Shown: positions 1-14,500, numbered from the stretch's first letter. The stretch: DNA of 64,000 nt from Auanema rhodensis (GCA_964057225.1 OZ059896.1:1922001-1986000); one strand, 5' to 3'. Notes: a model not told the origin generated them from the letters alone. Program-made: numbers and translations.

Positions 1-61
1 ATAACTAATTTTTGTATTGAGCGTTTCTCCATGTAGTATAGTGCATTCGATGCGGATTTTT

Positions 62-100
62 AAGCTGCGTCGATCTGTGTTATCAGATTTGCGCTAGCTT
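62..100. other. Satellite A dyad: imperfect 39-nt hairpin (representative monomer)
   Basis: Within each monomer AAGC (62-65), GCG (67-69) and ATCTG (73-77) are matched by CAGAT (84-88), CGC (92-94) and GCTT (97-100), around a 6-nt loop TGTTAT. The two internal loops are T opposite TA, and TCG opposite TTG. The element is kept in nearly all monomers. A few c-type monomers carry GCTCCG instead of GCTGCG (near 34125, 34828, 40440 and 41844), which breaks the middle stem. Whether it extrudes as a cruciform or binds a protein is unknown; only the symmetry is seen. Confidence 0.6.
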
Positions 101-153
101 GAAAATGCACCGAGATATCAACTGATATAGGTTCACACTTATATCCTCGATTT

Positions 154-345
154 TCACCCTGAAGATTTAATTTTTTCGTTGAATAACATTGTCCATCGTC
201 TTTGTCTTGAAAAAAGGAATCTAAAAACATCTACTTTTTGTGAAATTATTTCGAAATTTTTCGGGAAAATTTTTGTCAAAATGTTTTTGGAAGCATTGTT
301 GAGTGTACATGGAAACTCAACATACACTAATGCATCATTTTTCAA
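154..345 (-). other. Recurrent 63-codon open frame of satellite A (representative; probably not a gene)
   Basis: Read on the minus strand, most A monomers contain a 63-codon frame beginning MKNDALVYVEF and ending KSSG, NSSG or NSSR. About 107 of the 121 units keep it open. It is lost in the eight units with an extra G, in two units where CTCAAC became CTAAAC (stops near 20335 and 22090), and in the four one-base-short units. I recognise no domain, and see no signal peptide or membrane segment. There is no evidence of a promoter or of a codon-level constraint: homogenisation of a satellite keeps any frame open by copying it. A short translated satellite transcript cannot be excluded. Confidence 0.2.
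298..321. other. Satellite A perfect 7-bp inverted repeat (representative monomer)
   Basis: GTTGAGT (298-304) and ACTCAAC (315-321) are perfect reverse complements separated by 10 bases (GTACATGGAA). A second pairing, AGTGTA (303-307 region) with TACACT about 20 bases on, overlaps it. The element recurs every 351 bp; some monomers change GTACATGG to GTACATGA in the loop without touching the arms. The isolated A scrap at 43391 is cut almost exactly at the edges of this element. Confidence 0.6.
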
Positions 346-2457
346 ACGATCATAACTAATTTTTGTATTGAGCGTTTCTCCATGTAGTATAGTGCATTCG
401 ATGCGGATTTTTAAGCTGCGTCGATCTGTGTTATCAGATTTGCGCTAGCTTGAAAATGCACCGAGATATCAACTGATATAGGTTCACACTTATATCCTCG
501 ATTTTCACCGTGAAGAATTAATTTTTTTGTTGAATAACAATGTCCATCGTCTTTGTCTTGAAAAAAGGAATCTAAAAACATCTACTTTTTGTGAAATTAT
601 TTTGAAATTTTTCGTGAAAATTTTTGTCAAAATGTTTTTGGAAGCATTGTTGAGTGTACATGGAAACTCAACATACACTAATGCATCATTTTTCAAACGA
701 TCATAACTAATTTTTGTATTGAGCGTTTCTCCATGTAGTATAGTGCATTCGATGCGGATTTTTAAGCTGCGTCGATCTGTGTTATCAGATTTGCGCTAGC
801 TTGAAAATGCACCGAGATATCAACTGATATAGGTTCACACTTATATCCTCGATTTTCACCGTGAAGAATTAATTTTTTTGTTGAATAACAATGTCCATCG
901 TCTTTGTCTTGAAAAAAGGAATCTAAAAACATCTACTTTTTGTGAAATTATTTTGAAATTTTTCGGGAAAATTTTTGTCAAAATGTTTTTGGAAGCATTG
1001 TTGAGTGTACATGGAAACTCAACATACACTAATGCCTCATTTTTCAAACGATCATAACTAATTTTTGTATTGAGCGTTTCTCCATGTAGTATAGTGCATT
1101 CAATGCGGATTTTTAAGCTGCGTCGATCTGTGTTATCAGATTTGCGCTAGCTTGAAAATGCACCGAGATATCAACTGATATAGGTTCACACTTATATCCT
1201 CGATTTTCACCCTGAAGATTTAATTTTTTCGTTGAATAACATTGTCCATCGTCTTTGTCTTGAAAAAAGGAATCTAAAAACATCTACTTTTTGTGAAATT
1301 ATTTTGAAATTTTTCGGGAAAATTTTTGTCAAAATGTTTTTGGAAGCATTGTTGAGTGTACATGGAAACTCAACATACACTAATGCATCATTTTTCAAAC
1401 GATCATAACTAATTTTTGTATTGAGCGTTTCTCCATGTAGTATAGTGCATTCGATGCGGATTTTTAAGCTGCGTCGATCTGTGTTATCAGATTTGCGCTA
1501 GCTTGAAAATGCACCGAGATATCAACTGATATAGGTTCACACTTATATCCTCGATTTTCACCCTGAAGATTTAATTTTTTCGTTGAATAACATTGTCCAT
1601 CGTCTTTGTCTTGAAAAAAGGAATCTAAAAACATCTACTTTTTGTGAAATTATTTTGAAATTTTTCGGGAAAATTTTTGTCAAAATGTTTTTGGAAGCAT
1701 TGTTGAGTGTACATGAAAACTCAACATACACTAATGCATCATTTTTCAAACGATCATAACTAATTTTTGTATTGAGCGTTTCTCCATGTAGTATAGTGCA
1801 TTCGATGCGGATTTTTAAGCTGCGTCGATCTGTGTTATCAGATTTGCGCTAGCTTAAAAATGCACCGAGATATCAACTGATATAAGTTCACACTTATATC
1901 CTCGATTTTCACCCTGAAGAATTAATTTTTTTGTTGAATAACAATGTCCATCGTCTTTGTCTTGAAAAAAGGAATCTAAAAACATCTACTTTTTGTGAAA
2001 TTATTTTGAAATTTTTCGGGAAAATTTTTGTCAAAATGTTTTTGGAAGCAATGTTGAGTGTACATGGAAACTCAACATACACTAATGCATCATTTTTCAA
2101 ACGATCATAACTAATTTTTGTATTGAGTGTTTCCCAATGTAGTATAGTGCATTCGATGCGGATTTTTAAGCTGCGTCGATCTGTGTTATCAGATTTGCGC
2201 TAGCTTGAAAATGCACCGAGATATCAACTGATATAGGTTCACACTTATATCCTCGATTTTCACCGTGAAGAATTAATTTTTTCGTTGAATAACAATGTCC
2301 ATCGTCTTTGTCTTGAAAAAAGGAATCTAAAAACATCTACTTTTTGTAAATTTATTCTGAAATTTTTCGGGAAAATGTTTGTCAAAATGTTTTTGGAAGC
2401 AATGTTGAGTGTACATGGAAACTCAACATACACTAATGCATCATTTTTCAAACAATC

Positions 2458-5265
2458 ATAACTAATTTTTGTATTGAGCGTTTCTTAATGTAGTATAGTA
2501 CATTCGATGCGGATTTTTAAGCTGCGTCGATCTGTGTTATCAGATTTGCGCTAGCTTAAAAATGAACCGAGATATCAACTGATATAGGTTCACACTTATA
2601 TCCTCGATTTTCACCCTGAAGATTTAATTTTTTCGTTGAATAACATTGTCCATCGTCTTTGTCTTGAAAAAAGGAATCTAAAAACATCTACTTTTTGTGA
2701 AATTATTTCGAAATTTTTCGGGAAAATTTTTGTCAAAATGTTTTTGGAAGCATTGTTGAGTGTACATGGAAACTCAACATACACTAATGCATCATTTTTC
2801 AAACGATCATAACTAATTTTTGTATTGAGCGTTTCTCCATGTAGTATAGTGCATTCGATGCGGATTTTTAAGCTGCGTCGATCTGTGTTATCAGATTTGC
2901 GCTAGCTTGAAAATGCACCGAGATATCAACTGATATAGGTTCACACTTATATCCTCGATTTTCACCGTGAAGAATTAATTTTTTTGTTGAATAACAATGT
3001 CCATCGTCTTTGTCTTGAAAAAAGGAATCTAAAAACATCTACTTTTTGTGAAATTATTTTGAAATTTTTCGGGAAAATTTTTGTCAAAATGTTTTTGGAA
3101 GCATTGTTGAGTGTACATGGAAACTCAACATACACTAATGCATCATTTTTCAAACGATCATAACTAATTTTTGTATTGAGTGTTTCCCAATGTAGTATAG
3201 TGCATTCGATGTGGATTTTTAAGCTGCGTCGATCTGTGTTATCAGATTTGCGCTAGCTTAAAAATGCACCGAGATATCAACTGATATAAGTTCACACTTA
3301 TATCCTCGATTTTCACCCTGAAGAATTAATTTTTTTGTTGAATAACAATGTCCATCGTCTTTGTCTTGAAAAAAGGAATCTAAAAACATCTACTTTTTGT
3401 GAAATTATTTCGAAATTTTTCGGGAAAATTTTTGTCAAAATGTTTTTGGAAGCAATGTTGAGTGTACATGGAAACTCAACATACACTAATGCATCATTTT
3501 TCAAACGATCATAACTAATTTTTGTATTGAGCGTTTCTCCATGTAGTATAGTGCATTCGATGCGGATTTTTAAGCTGCGTCGATCTGTGTTATCAGATTT
3601 GCGCTAGCTTGAAAATGCACCGAGATATCAACTGATATAGGTTCACACTTATATCCTCGATTTTCACCGTGAAGAATTAATTTTTTCGTTGAATAACAAT
3701 GTCCATCGTCTTTGTCTTGAAAAAAGGAATCTAAAAACATCTACTTTTTGTAAATTTATTCTGAAATTTTTCGGGAAAATGTTTGTCAAAATGTTTTTGG
3801 AAGCAATGTTGAGTGTACATGGAAACTCAACATACACTAATGCATCATTTTTCAAACAATCATAACTAATTTTTGTATTGAGCGTTTCTTAATGTAGTAT
3901 AGTACATTCGATGCGGATTTTTAAGCTGCGTCGATCTGTGTTATCAGATTTGCGCTAGCTTAAAAATGAACCGAGATATCAACTGATATAGGTTCACACT
4001 TATATCCTCGATTTTCACCCTGAAGATTTAATTTTTTCGTTGAATAACATTGTCCATCGTCTTTGTCTTGAAAAAAGAAATCTAAAAACATCTACTTTTT
4101 GTGAAATTATTTCGAAATTTTTCGGGAAAATTTTTGTCAAAATGTTTTTGGAAGCATTGTTGAGTGTACATGGAAACTCAACATACACTAATGCATCATT
4201 TTTCAAACGATCATAACTAATTTTTGTATTGAGCGTTTCTCCATGTAGTATAGTGCATTCGATGCGAATTTTTAAGCTGCGTCGATCTGTGTTATCAGAT
4301 TTGCGCTAGCTTGAAAATGCACCGAGATATCAACTGATATAGGTTCACACTTATATCCTCGATTTTCACCGTGAAGAATTAATTTTTTTGTTGAATAACA
4401 ATGTCCATCGTCTTTGTCTTGAAAAAAGGAATCTAAAAACATCTACTTTTTGTGAAATTATTTTGAAATTTTTCGGGAAAATTTTTGTCAAAATGTTTTT
4501 GGAAGCATTGTTGAGTGTACATGGAAACTCAACATACACTAATGCATCATTTTTCAAACGATCATAACTAATTTTTGTATTGAGTGTTTCCCAATGTAGT
4601 ATAGTGCATTCGATGTGGATTTTTAAGCTGCGTCGATCTGTGTTATCAGATTTGCGCTAGCTTAAAAATGCACCGAGATATCAACTGATATAAGTTCACA
4701 CTTATATCCTCGATTTTCACCCTGAAGAATTAATTTTTTTGTTGAATAACAATGTCCATCGTCTTTGTCTTGAAAAAAGGAATCTAAAAACATCTACTTT
4801 TTGTGAAATTATTTTGAAATTTTTCGGGAAAATTTTTGTCAAAATGTTTTTGGAAGCAATGTTGAGTGTACATGGAAACTCAACATACACTAATGCATCA
4901 TTTTTCAAACGATCATAACTAATTTTTGTATTGAGCGTTTCTCCATGTAGTATAGTGCATTCGATGCGGATTTTTAAGCTGCGTCGATCTGTGTTATCAG
5001 ATTTGCGCTAGCTTAAAAATGCACCGAGATATCAACTGATATAGGTTCACACTTATATCCTCGATTTTCACCCTGAAGATTTAATTTTTTCGTTGAATAA
5101 CATTGTCCATCGTCTTTGTCTTGAAAAAAGGAATCTAAAAACATCTACTTTTTGTGAAATTATTTTGAAATTTTTCGGGAAAATTTTTGTCAAAATGTTT
5201 TTGGAAGCATTGTTGAGTGTACATGGAAACTCAACATACACTAATGCATCATTTTTCAAACGATC
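2458..5265 (+). repeat. Satellite A higher-order block, 4-monomer period (1404 bp)
   Basis: Monomers 8-15 run as two near-copies of a four-subtype series. The minus-frame signatures are FEIISQ/TMLFNEK, then FKIISQ/TLLFNKK ending SSR, then NIASK/FKIISQ ending SSG, then FRINLQ in the first copy. In the second copy the fourth place is taken by an FKIISQ/TMLFNEK unit. The same series returns at monomers 27-34 (about 9128-11935), there with a TCTTGGAAAAAGG change in the second member (9687 and 11090). Confidence 0.75.
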
Positions 5266-5617
5266 ATAACTAATTTTTGTATTGAGCGTTTCTCCATGTA
5301 GTATAGTGCATTCGATGCGGATTTTTAAGCTGCGTCGATCTGTGTTATCAGATTTGCGCTAGCTTGAAAATGCACCGAGATATCAACTGATATAGGTTCA
5401 CACTTATATCCTCGATTTTCACCCTGAAGATTTAATTTTTTCGTTGAATAACATTGGTCCATCGTCTTTGTCTTGAAAAAAGGAATCTAAAAACATCTAC
5501 TTTTTGTGAAATTATTTTGAAATTTTTCGGGAAAATTTTTGTCAAAATGTTTTTGGAAGCATTGTTGAGTGTACATGAAAACTCAACATACACTAATGCA
5601 TCATTTTTCAAACGATC

Positions 5618-8600
5618 ATAACTAATTTTTGTATTGAGCGTTTCTCCATGTAGTATAGTGCATTCGATGCGGATTTTTAAGCTGCGTCGATCTGTGTTAT
5701 CAGATTTGCGCTAGCTTAAAAATGCACCGAGATATCAACTGATATAAGTTCACACTTATATCCTCGATTTTCACCCTGAAGAATTAATTTTTTTGTTGAA
5801 TAACAATGTCCATCGTCTTTGTCTTGAAAAAAGAAATCTAAAAACATCTACTTTTTGTGAAATTATTTTGAAATTTTTCGGGAAAATTTTTGTCAAAATG
5901 TTTTTGGAAGCAATGTTGAGTGTACATGGAAACTCAACATACACTAATGCATCATTTTTCAAACGATCATAACTAATTTTTGTATTGAGTGTTTCCCAAT
6001 GTAGTATAGTGCATTCGATGCGGATTTTTAAGCTGCGTCGATCTGTGTTATCAGATTTGCGCTAGCTTAAAAATGAACCGAGATATCAACTGATATAGGT
6101 TCACACTTATATCCTCGATTTTCACCCTGAAGATTTAATTTTTTCGTTGAATAACATTGTCCATCGTCTTTGTCTTGAAAAAAGGAATCTAAAAACATCT
6201 ACTTTTTGTAAAATTATTTCGAAATTTTTCGGGAAAATTTTTGTCAAAATGTTTTTGGAAGCATTGTTGAGTGTACATGGAAACTCAACATACACTAATG
6301 CATCATTTTTCAAACGATCATAACTAATTTTTGTATTGAGCGTTTCTTCATGTAGTATAGTGCATTCGATGCGGATTTTTAAGCTGCGTCGATCTGTGTT
6401 ATCAGATTTGCGCTAGCTTAAAAATGCACCGAGATATCAACTGATATAAGTTCACACTTATATCCTCGATTTTCACCCTGAAGAGTTAATTTTTTTGTTG
6501 AATAACAATGTCCATCGTCTTTGTCTTGAAAAAAGGAATCTAAAAACATCTACTTTTTGTGAAATTATTTTGAAATTTTTCGGGAAAATCTTTGTCAAAA
6601 TGTTTTTGGAAGCAATGTTGAGTGTACATGGAAACTCAACATACACTAATGCATCATTTTTCAAACGATCATAACTAATTTTTGTATTGAGCGTTTCTCC
6701 ATGTAGTATAGTGCATTCGATGCGGATTTTTAAGCTGCGTCGATCTGTGTTATCAGATTTGCGCTAGCTTAAAAATGCACCGAGATATCAACTGATATAA
6801 GTTCACACTTATATCCTCGATTTTCACCCTGAAGAATTAATTTTTTTGTTGAATAACAATGTCCATCGTCTTTGTCTTGAAAAAAGAAATCTAAAAACAT
6901 CTACTTTTTGTGAAATTATTTTGAAATTTTTCGGGAAAATTTTTGTCAAAATGTTTTTGGAAGCAATGTTGAGTGTACATGGAAACTCAACATACACTAA
7001 TGCATCATTTTTCAAACGATCATAACTAATTTTTGTATTGAGTGTTTCCCAATGTAGTATAGTGCATTCGATGCGGATTTTTAAGCTGCGTCGATCTGTG
7101 TTATCAGATTTGCGCTAGCTTAAAAATGAACCGAGATATCAACTGATATAGGTTCACACTTATATCCTCGATTTTCACCCTGAAGATTTAATTTTTTCGT
7201 TGAATAACATTGTCCATCGTCTTTGTCTTGAAAAAAGGAATCTAAAAACATCTACTTTTTGTAAAATTATTTCGAAATTTTTCGGGAAAATTTTTGTCAA
7301 AATGTTTTTGGAAGCATTGTTGAGTGTACATGGAAACTCAACATACACTAATGCATCATTTTTCAAACGATCATAACTAATTTTTGTATTGAGCGTTTCT
7401 CCATGTAGTATAGTGCATTCGATGCGGATTTTTAAGCTGCGTCGATCTGTGTTATCAGATTTGCGCTAGCTTAAAAATGCACCGAGATATCAACTGATAT
7501 AAGTTCACACTTATATCCTCGATTTTCACCCTGAAGAATTAATTTTTTTGTTGAATAACAATGTCCATCGTCTTTGTCTTGAAAAAAGGAATCTAAAAAC
7601 ATCTACTTTTTGTGAAATTATTTTGAAATTTTTCGGGAAAATTTTTGTCAAAATGTTTTTGGAAGCAATGTTGAGTGTACATGGAAACTCAACATACACT
7701 AATGCATCATTTTTCAAACGATCATAACTAATTTTTGTATTGAGCGTTTCTCCATGTAGTATAGTGCATTCGATGCGGATTTTTAAGCTGCGTCGATCTG
7801 TGTTATCAGATTTGCGCTAGCTTAAAAATGCACCGAGATATCAACTGATATAAGTTCACACTTATATCCTCGATTTTCACCCTGAAGAATTAATTTTTTT
7901 GTTGAATAACAATGTCCATCGTCTTTGTCTTGAAAAAAGAAATCTAAAAACATCTACTTTTTGTGAAATTATTTTGAAATTTTTCGGGAAAATTTTTGTC
8001 AAAATGTTTTTGGAAGCAATGTTGAGTGTACATGGAAACTCAACATACACTAATGCATCATTTTTCAAACGATCATAACTAATTTTTGTATTGAGTGTTT
8101 CCCAATGTAGTATAGTGCATTCGATGCGGATTTTTAAGCTGCGTCGATCTGTGTTATCAGATTTGCGCTAGCTTAAAAATGAACCGAGATATCAACTGAT
8201 ATAGGTTCACACTTATATCCTCGATTTTCACCCTGAAGATTTAATTTTTTCGTTGAATAACATTGTCCATCGTCTTTGTCTTGAAAAAAGGAATCTAAAA
8301 ACATCTACTTTTTGTAAAATTATTTCGAAATTTTTCGGGAAAATTTTTGTCAAAATGTTTTTGGAAGCATTGTTGAGTGTACATGGAAACTCAACATACA
8401 CTAATGCATCATTTTTCAAACGATCATAACTAATTTTTGTATTGAGCGTTTCTCCATGTAGTATAGTGCATTCGATGCGGATTTTTAAGCTGCGTCGATC
8501 TGTGTTATCAGATTTGCGCTAGCTTAAAAATGCACCGAGATATCAACTGATATAAGTTCACACTTATATCCTCGATTTTCACCCTGAAGAATTAATTTTT

Positions 8601-8776
8601 TTGTTGAATAACAATGTCCATCGTCTTTGTCTTGAAAAAAGGAATCTAAAAACATCTACTTTTTGTGAAATTATTTTGAAATTTTTCGGGAAAATTTTTG
8701 TCAAAATGTTTTTGGAAGCAATGTTGAGTGTACATGGAAACTCAACATACACTAATGCATCATTTTTCAAACGATC
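5618..8776 (+). repeat. Satellite A higher-order block, 3-monomer period (1053 bp)
   Basis: Monomers 17-25 repeat a three-unit pattern three times. The marker is a monomer with TTTTTGTAAAATTATTTCG (minus-frame FEIILQ) at about 6200, 7250 and 8300, spaced exactly 1053 bp. A companion unit with AAAAAAGAAATC at about 5830, 6883 and 7936 has the same spacing. Confidence 0.8.
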
Positions 8777-11584
8777 ATAACTAATTTTTGTATTGAGTGT
8801 TTCCCAATGTAGTATAGTGCATTCGATGCGGATTTTTAAGCTGCGTCGATCTGTGTTATCAGATTTGCGCTAGCTTGAAAATGCACCGAGATATCAACTG
8901 ATATAGGTTCACACTTATATCCTCGATTTTCACCGTGAAGAATTAATTTTTTCGTTGAATAACAATGTCCATCGTCTTTGTCTTGAAAAAAGGAATCTAA
9001 AAACATCTACTTTTTGTAAATTTATTCTGAAATTTTTCGGGAAAATGTTTGTCAAAATGTTTTTGGAAGCAATGTTGAGTGTACATGGAAACTCAACATA
9101 CACTAATGCATCATTTTTCAAACAATCATAACTAATTTTTGTATTGAGCGTTTCTTAATGTAGTATAGTACATTCGATGCGGATTTTTAAGCTGCGTCGA
9201 TCTGTGTTATCAGATTTGCGCTAGCTTAAAAATGAACCGAGATATCAACTGATATAGGTTCACACTTATATCCTCGATTTTCACCCTGAAGATTTAATTT
9301 TTTCGTTGAATAACATTGTCCATCGTCTTTGTCTTGAAAAAAGGAATCTAAAAACATCTACTTTTTGTGAAATTATTTCGAAATTTTTCGGGAAAATTTT
9401 TGTCAAAATGTTTTTGGAAGCATTGTTGAGTGTACATGGAAACTCAACATACACTAATGCATCATTTTTCAAACGATCATAACTAATTTTTGTATTGAGC
9501 GTTTCTCCATGTAGTATAGTGCATTCGATGCGAATTTTTAAGCTGCGTCGATCTGTGTTATCAGATTTGCGCTAGCTTGAAAATGCACCGAGATATCAAC
9601 TGATATAGGTTCACACTTATATCCTCGATTTTCACCGTGAAGAATTAATTTTTTTGTTGAATAACAATGTCCATCGTCTTTGTCTTGGAAAAAGGAATCT
9701 AAAAACATCTACTTTTTGTGAAATTATTTTGAAATTTTTCGGGAAAATTTTTGTCAAAATGTTTTTGGAAGCATTGTTGAGTGTACATGGAAACTCAACA
9801 TACACTAATGCATCATTTTTCAAACGATCATAACTAATTTTTGTATTGAGTGTTTCCCAATGTAGTATAGTGCATTCGATGTGGATTTTTAAGCTGCGTC
9901 GATCTGTGTTATCAGATTTGCGCTAGCTTAAAAATGCACCGAGATATCAACTGATATAAGTTCACACTTATATCCTCGATTTTCACCCTGAAGAATTAAT
10001 TTTTTTGTTGAATAACAATGTCCATCGTCTTTGTCTTGAAAAAAGGAATCTAAAAACATCTACTTTTTGTGAAATTATTTTGAAATTTTTCGGGAAAATT
10101 TTTGTCAAAATGTTTTTGGAAGCAATGTTGAGTGTACATGGAAACTCAACATACACTAATGCATCATTTTTCAAACGATCATAACTAATTTTTGTATTGA
10201 GTGTTTCCCAATGTAGTATAGTGCATTCGATGCGGATTTTTAAGCTGCGTCGATCTGTGTTATCAGATTTGCGCTAGCTTGAAAATGCACCGAGATATCA
10301 ACTGATATAGGTTCACACTTATATCCTCGATTTTCACCGTGAAGAATTAATTTTTTCGTTGAATAACAATGTCCATCGTCTTTGTCTTGAAAAAAGGAAT
10401 CTAAAAACATCTACTTTTTGTAAATTTATTCTGAAATTTTTCGGGAAAATGTTTGTCAAAATGTTTTTGGAAGCAATGTTGAGTGTACATGGAAACTCAA
10501 CATACACTAATGCATCATTTTTCAAACAATCATAACTAATTTTTGTATTGAGCGTTTCTTAATGTAGTATAGTACATTCGATGCGGATTTTTAAGCTGCG
10601 TCGATCTGTGTTATCAGATTTGCGCTAGCTTAAAAATGAACCGAGATATCAACTGATATAGGTTCACACTTATATCCTCGATTTTCACCCTGAAGATTTA
10701 ATTTTTTCGTTGAATAACATTGTCCATCGTCTTTGTCTTGAAAAAAGGAATCTAAAAACATCTACTTTTTGTGAAATTATTTCGAAATTTTTCGGGAAAA
10801 TTTTTGTCAAAATGTTTTTGGAAGCATTGTTGAGTGTACATGGAAACTCAACATACACTAATGCATCATTTTTCAAACGATCATAACTAATTTTTGTATT
10901 GAGCGTTTCTCCATGTAGTATAGTGCATTCGATGCGAATTTTTAAGCTGCGTCGATCTGTGTTATCAGATTTGCGCTAGCTTGAAAATGCACCGAGATAT
11001 CAACTGATATAGGTTCACACTTATATCCTCGATTTTCACCGTGAAGAATTAATTTTTTTGTTGAATAACAATGTCCATCGTCTTTGTCTTGGAAAAAGGA
11101 ATCTAAAAACATCTACTTTTTGTGAAATTATTTTGAAATTTTTCGGGAAAATTTTTGTCAAAATGTTTTTGGAAGCATTGTTGAGTGTACATGGAAACTC
11201 AACATACACTAATGCATCATTTTTCAAACGATCATAACTAATTTTTGTATTGAGTGTTTCCCAATGTAGTATAGTGCATTCGATGTGGATTTTTAAGCTG
11301 CGTCGATCTGTGTTATCAGATTTGCGCTAGCTTAAAAATGCACCGAGATATCAACTGATATAAGTTCACACTTATATCCTCGATTTTCACCCTGAAGAAT
11401 TAATTTTTTTGTTGAATAACAATGTCCATCGTCTTTGTCTTGAAAAAAGGAATCTAAAAACATCTACTTTTTGTGAAATTATTTTGAAATTTTTCGGGAA
11501 AATTTTTGTCAAAATGTTTTTGGAAGCAATGTTGAGTGTACATGGAAACTCAACATACACTAATGCATCATTTTTCAAACGATC

Positions 11585-14500
11585 ATAACTAATTTTTGTA
11601 TTGAGCGTTTCTCCATGTAGTATAGTGCATTCGATGCGGATTTTTAAGCTGCGTCGATCTGTGTTATCAGATTTGCGCTAGCTTAAAAATGCACCGAGAT
11701 ATCAACTGATATAGGTTCACACTTATATCCTCGATTTTCACCCTGAAGATTTAATTTTTTCGTTGAATAACATTGTCCATCGTCTTTGTCTTGAAAAAAG
11801 GAATCTAAAAACATCTACTTTTTGTGAAATTATTTTGAAATTTTTCGGGAAAATTTTTGTCAAAATGTTTTTGGAAGCATTGTTGAGTGTACATGGAAAC
11901 TCAACATACACTAATGCATCATTTTTCAAACGATCATAACTAATTTTTGTATTGAGCGTTTCTCCATGTAGTATAGTGCATTCGATGCGGATTTTTAAGC
12001 TGCGTCGATCTGTGTTATCAGATTTGCGCTAGCTTGAAAATGCACCGAGATATCAACTGATATAGGTTCACACTTATATCCTCGATTTTCACCCTGAAGA
12101 TTTAATTTTTTCGTTGAATAACATTGGTCCATCGTCTTTGTCTTGAAAAAAGGAATCTAAAAACATCTACTTTTTGTGAAATTATTTTGAAATTTTTCGG
12201 GAAAATTTTTGTCAAAATGTTTTTGGAAGCATTGTTGAGTGTACATGGAAACTCAACATACACTAATGCATCATTTTTCAAACGATCATAACTAATTTTT
12301 GTATTGAGCGTTTCTCCATGTAGTATAGTGCATTCGATGCGGATTTTTAAGCTGCGTCGATCTGTGTTATCAGATTTGCGCTAGCTTGAAAATGCACCGA
12401 GATATCAACTGATATAGGTTCACACTTATATCCTCGATTTTCACCCTGAAGATTTAATTTTTTCGTTGAATAACATTGGTCCATCGTCTTTGTCTTGAAA
12501 AAAGGAATCTAAAAACATCTACTTTTTGTGAAATTATTTTGAAATTTTTCGGGAAAATTTTTGTCAAAATGTTTTTGGAAGCATTGTTGAGTGTACATGG
12601 AAACTCAACATACACTAATGCATCATTTTTCAAACGATCATAACTAATTTTTGTATTGAGCGTTTCTCCATGTAGTATAGTGCATTCGATGCGGATTTTT
12701 AAGCTGCGTCGATCTGTGTTATCAGATTTGCGCTAGCTTGAAAATGCACCGAGATATCAACTGATATAGGTTCACACTTATATCCTCGATTTTCACCCTG
12801 AAGATTTAATTTTTTCGTTGAATAACATTGTCCATCGTCTTTGTCTTGAAAAAAGGAATCTAAAAACATCTACTTTTTGTGAAATTATTTTGAAATTTTT
12901 CGGGAAAATTTTTGTCAAAATGTTTTTGGAAGCATTGTTGAGTGTACATGGAAACTCAACATACACTAATGCATCATTTTTCAAACGATCATAACTAATT
13001 TTTGTATTGAGCGTTTCTCCATGTAGTATAGTGCATTCGATGCGGATTTTTAAGCTGCGTCGATCTGTGTTATCAGATTTGCGCTAGCTTGAAAATGCAC
13101 CGAGATATCAACTGATATAGGTTCACACTTATATCCTCGATTTTCACCCTGAAGATTTAATTTTTTCGTTGAATAACATTGGTCCATCGTCTTTGTCTTG
13201 AAAAAAGGAATCTAAAAACATCTACTTTTTGTGAAATTATTTTGAAATTTTTCGGGAAAATTTTTGTCAAAATGTTTTTGGAAGCATTGTTGAGTGTACA
13301 TGGAAACTCAACATACACTAATGCATCATTTTTCAAACGATCATAACTAATTTTTGTATTGAGCGTTTCTCCATGTAGTATAGTGCATTCGATGCGGATT
13401 TTTAAGCTGCGTCGATCTGTGTTATCAGATTTGCGCTAGCTTGAAAATGCACCGAGATATCAACTGATATAGGTTCACACTTATATCCTCGATTTTCACC
13501 GTGAAGAATTAATTTTTTTGTTGAATAACAATGTCCATCGTCTTTGTCTTGGAAAAAGGAATCTAAAAACATCTACTTTTTGTGAAATTATTTTGAAATT
13601 TTTCGGGAAAATTTTTGTCAAAATGTTTTTGGAAGCATTGTTGAGTGTAAATGGAAACTCAACATACACTAATGCATCATTTTTCAAACGATCATAACTA
13701 ATTTTTGTATTGAGTGTTTCCCAATGTAGTATAGTGCATTCGATGTGGATTTTTAAGCTGCGTCGATCTGTGTATTATCAGATTTGCGCTAGCTTAAAAA
13801 TGCACCGAGATATCAACTGATATAAGTTCACACTTATATCCTCGATTTTCACCCTGAAGAATTAATTTTTTTGTTGAATAACAATGTCCATCGTCTTTGT
13901 CTTGAAAAAAGGAATCTAAAAACATCTACTTTTTGTGAAATTATTTTGAAATTTTTCGGGAAAATTTTTGTCAAAATGTTTTTGGAAGCAATGTTGAGTG
14001 TACATGGAAACTCAACATACACTAATGCATCATTTTTCAAACGATCATAACTAATTTTTGTATTGAGCGTTTCTCCATGTAGTATAGTGCATTCGATGCG
14101 GATTTTTAAGCTGCGTCGATCTGTGTTATCAGATTTGCGCTAGCTTAAAAATGCACCGAGATATCAACTGATATAGGTTCACACTTATATCCTCGATTTT
14201 CACCCTGAAGATTTAATTTTTTCGTTGAATAACATTGTCCATCGTCTTTGTCTTGAAAAAAGGAATCTAAAAACATCTACTTTTTGTGAAATTATTTTGA
14301 AATTTTTCGGGAAAATTTTTGTCAAAATGTTTTTGGAAGCATTGTTGAGTGTACATGGAAACTCAACATACACTAATGCATCATTTTTCAAACGATCATA
14401 ACTAATTTTTGTATTGAGCGTTTCTCCATGTAGTATAGTGCATTCGATGCGGATTTTTAAGCTGCGTCGATCTGTGTTATCAGATTTGCGCTAGCTTGAA

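Noticed and set aside
62-135. Hammerhead ribozyme in satellite A
   Set aside because: CTGATATAGG and nearby stems recall a hammerhead, but the invariant CTGATGA and GAAA core pieces are not present in the right order on either strand.
230-275. CENP-B box in satellite A (TTCGAAATTTTTCGGG in FEIISQ-type monomers)
   Set aside because: The core TTCG....A..CGGG needs 7 bases between TTCG and CGGG; here there are 8, and the internal A is missing. TTTCGTTG at about 173-180 matches only the first half of the box.
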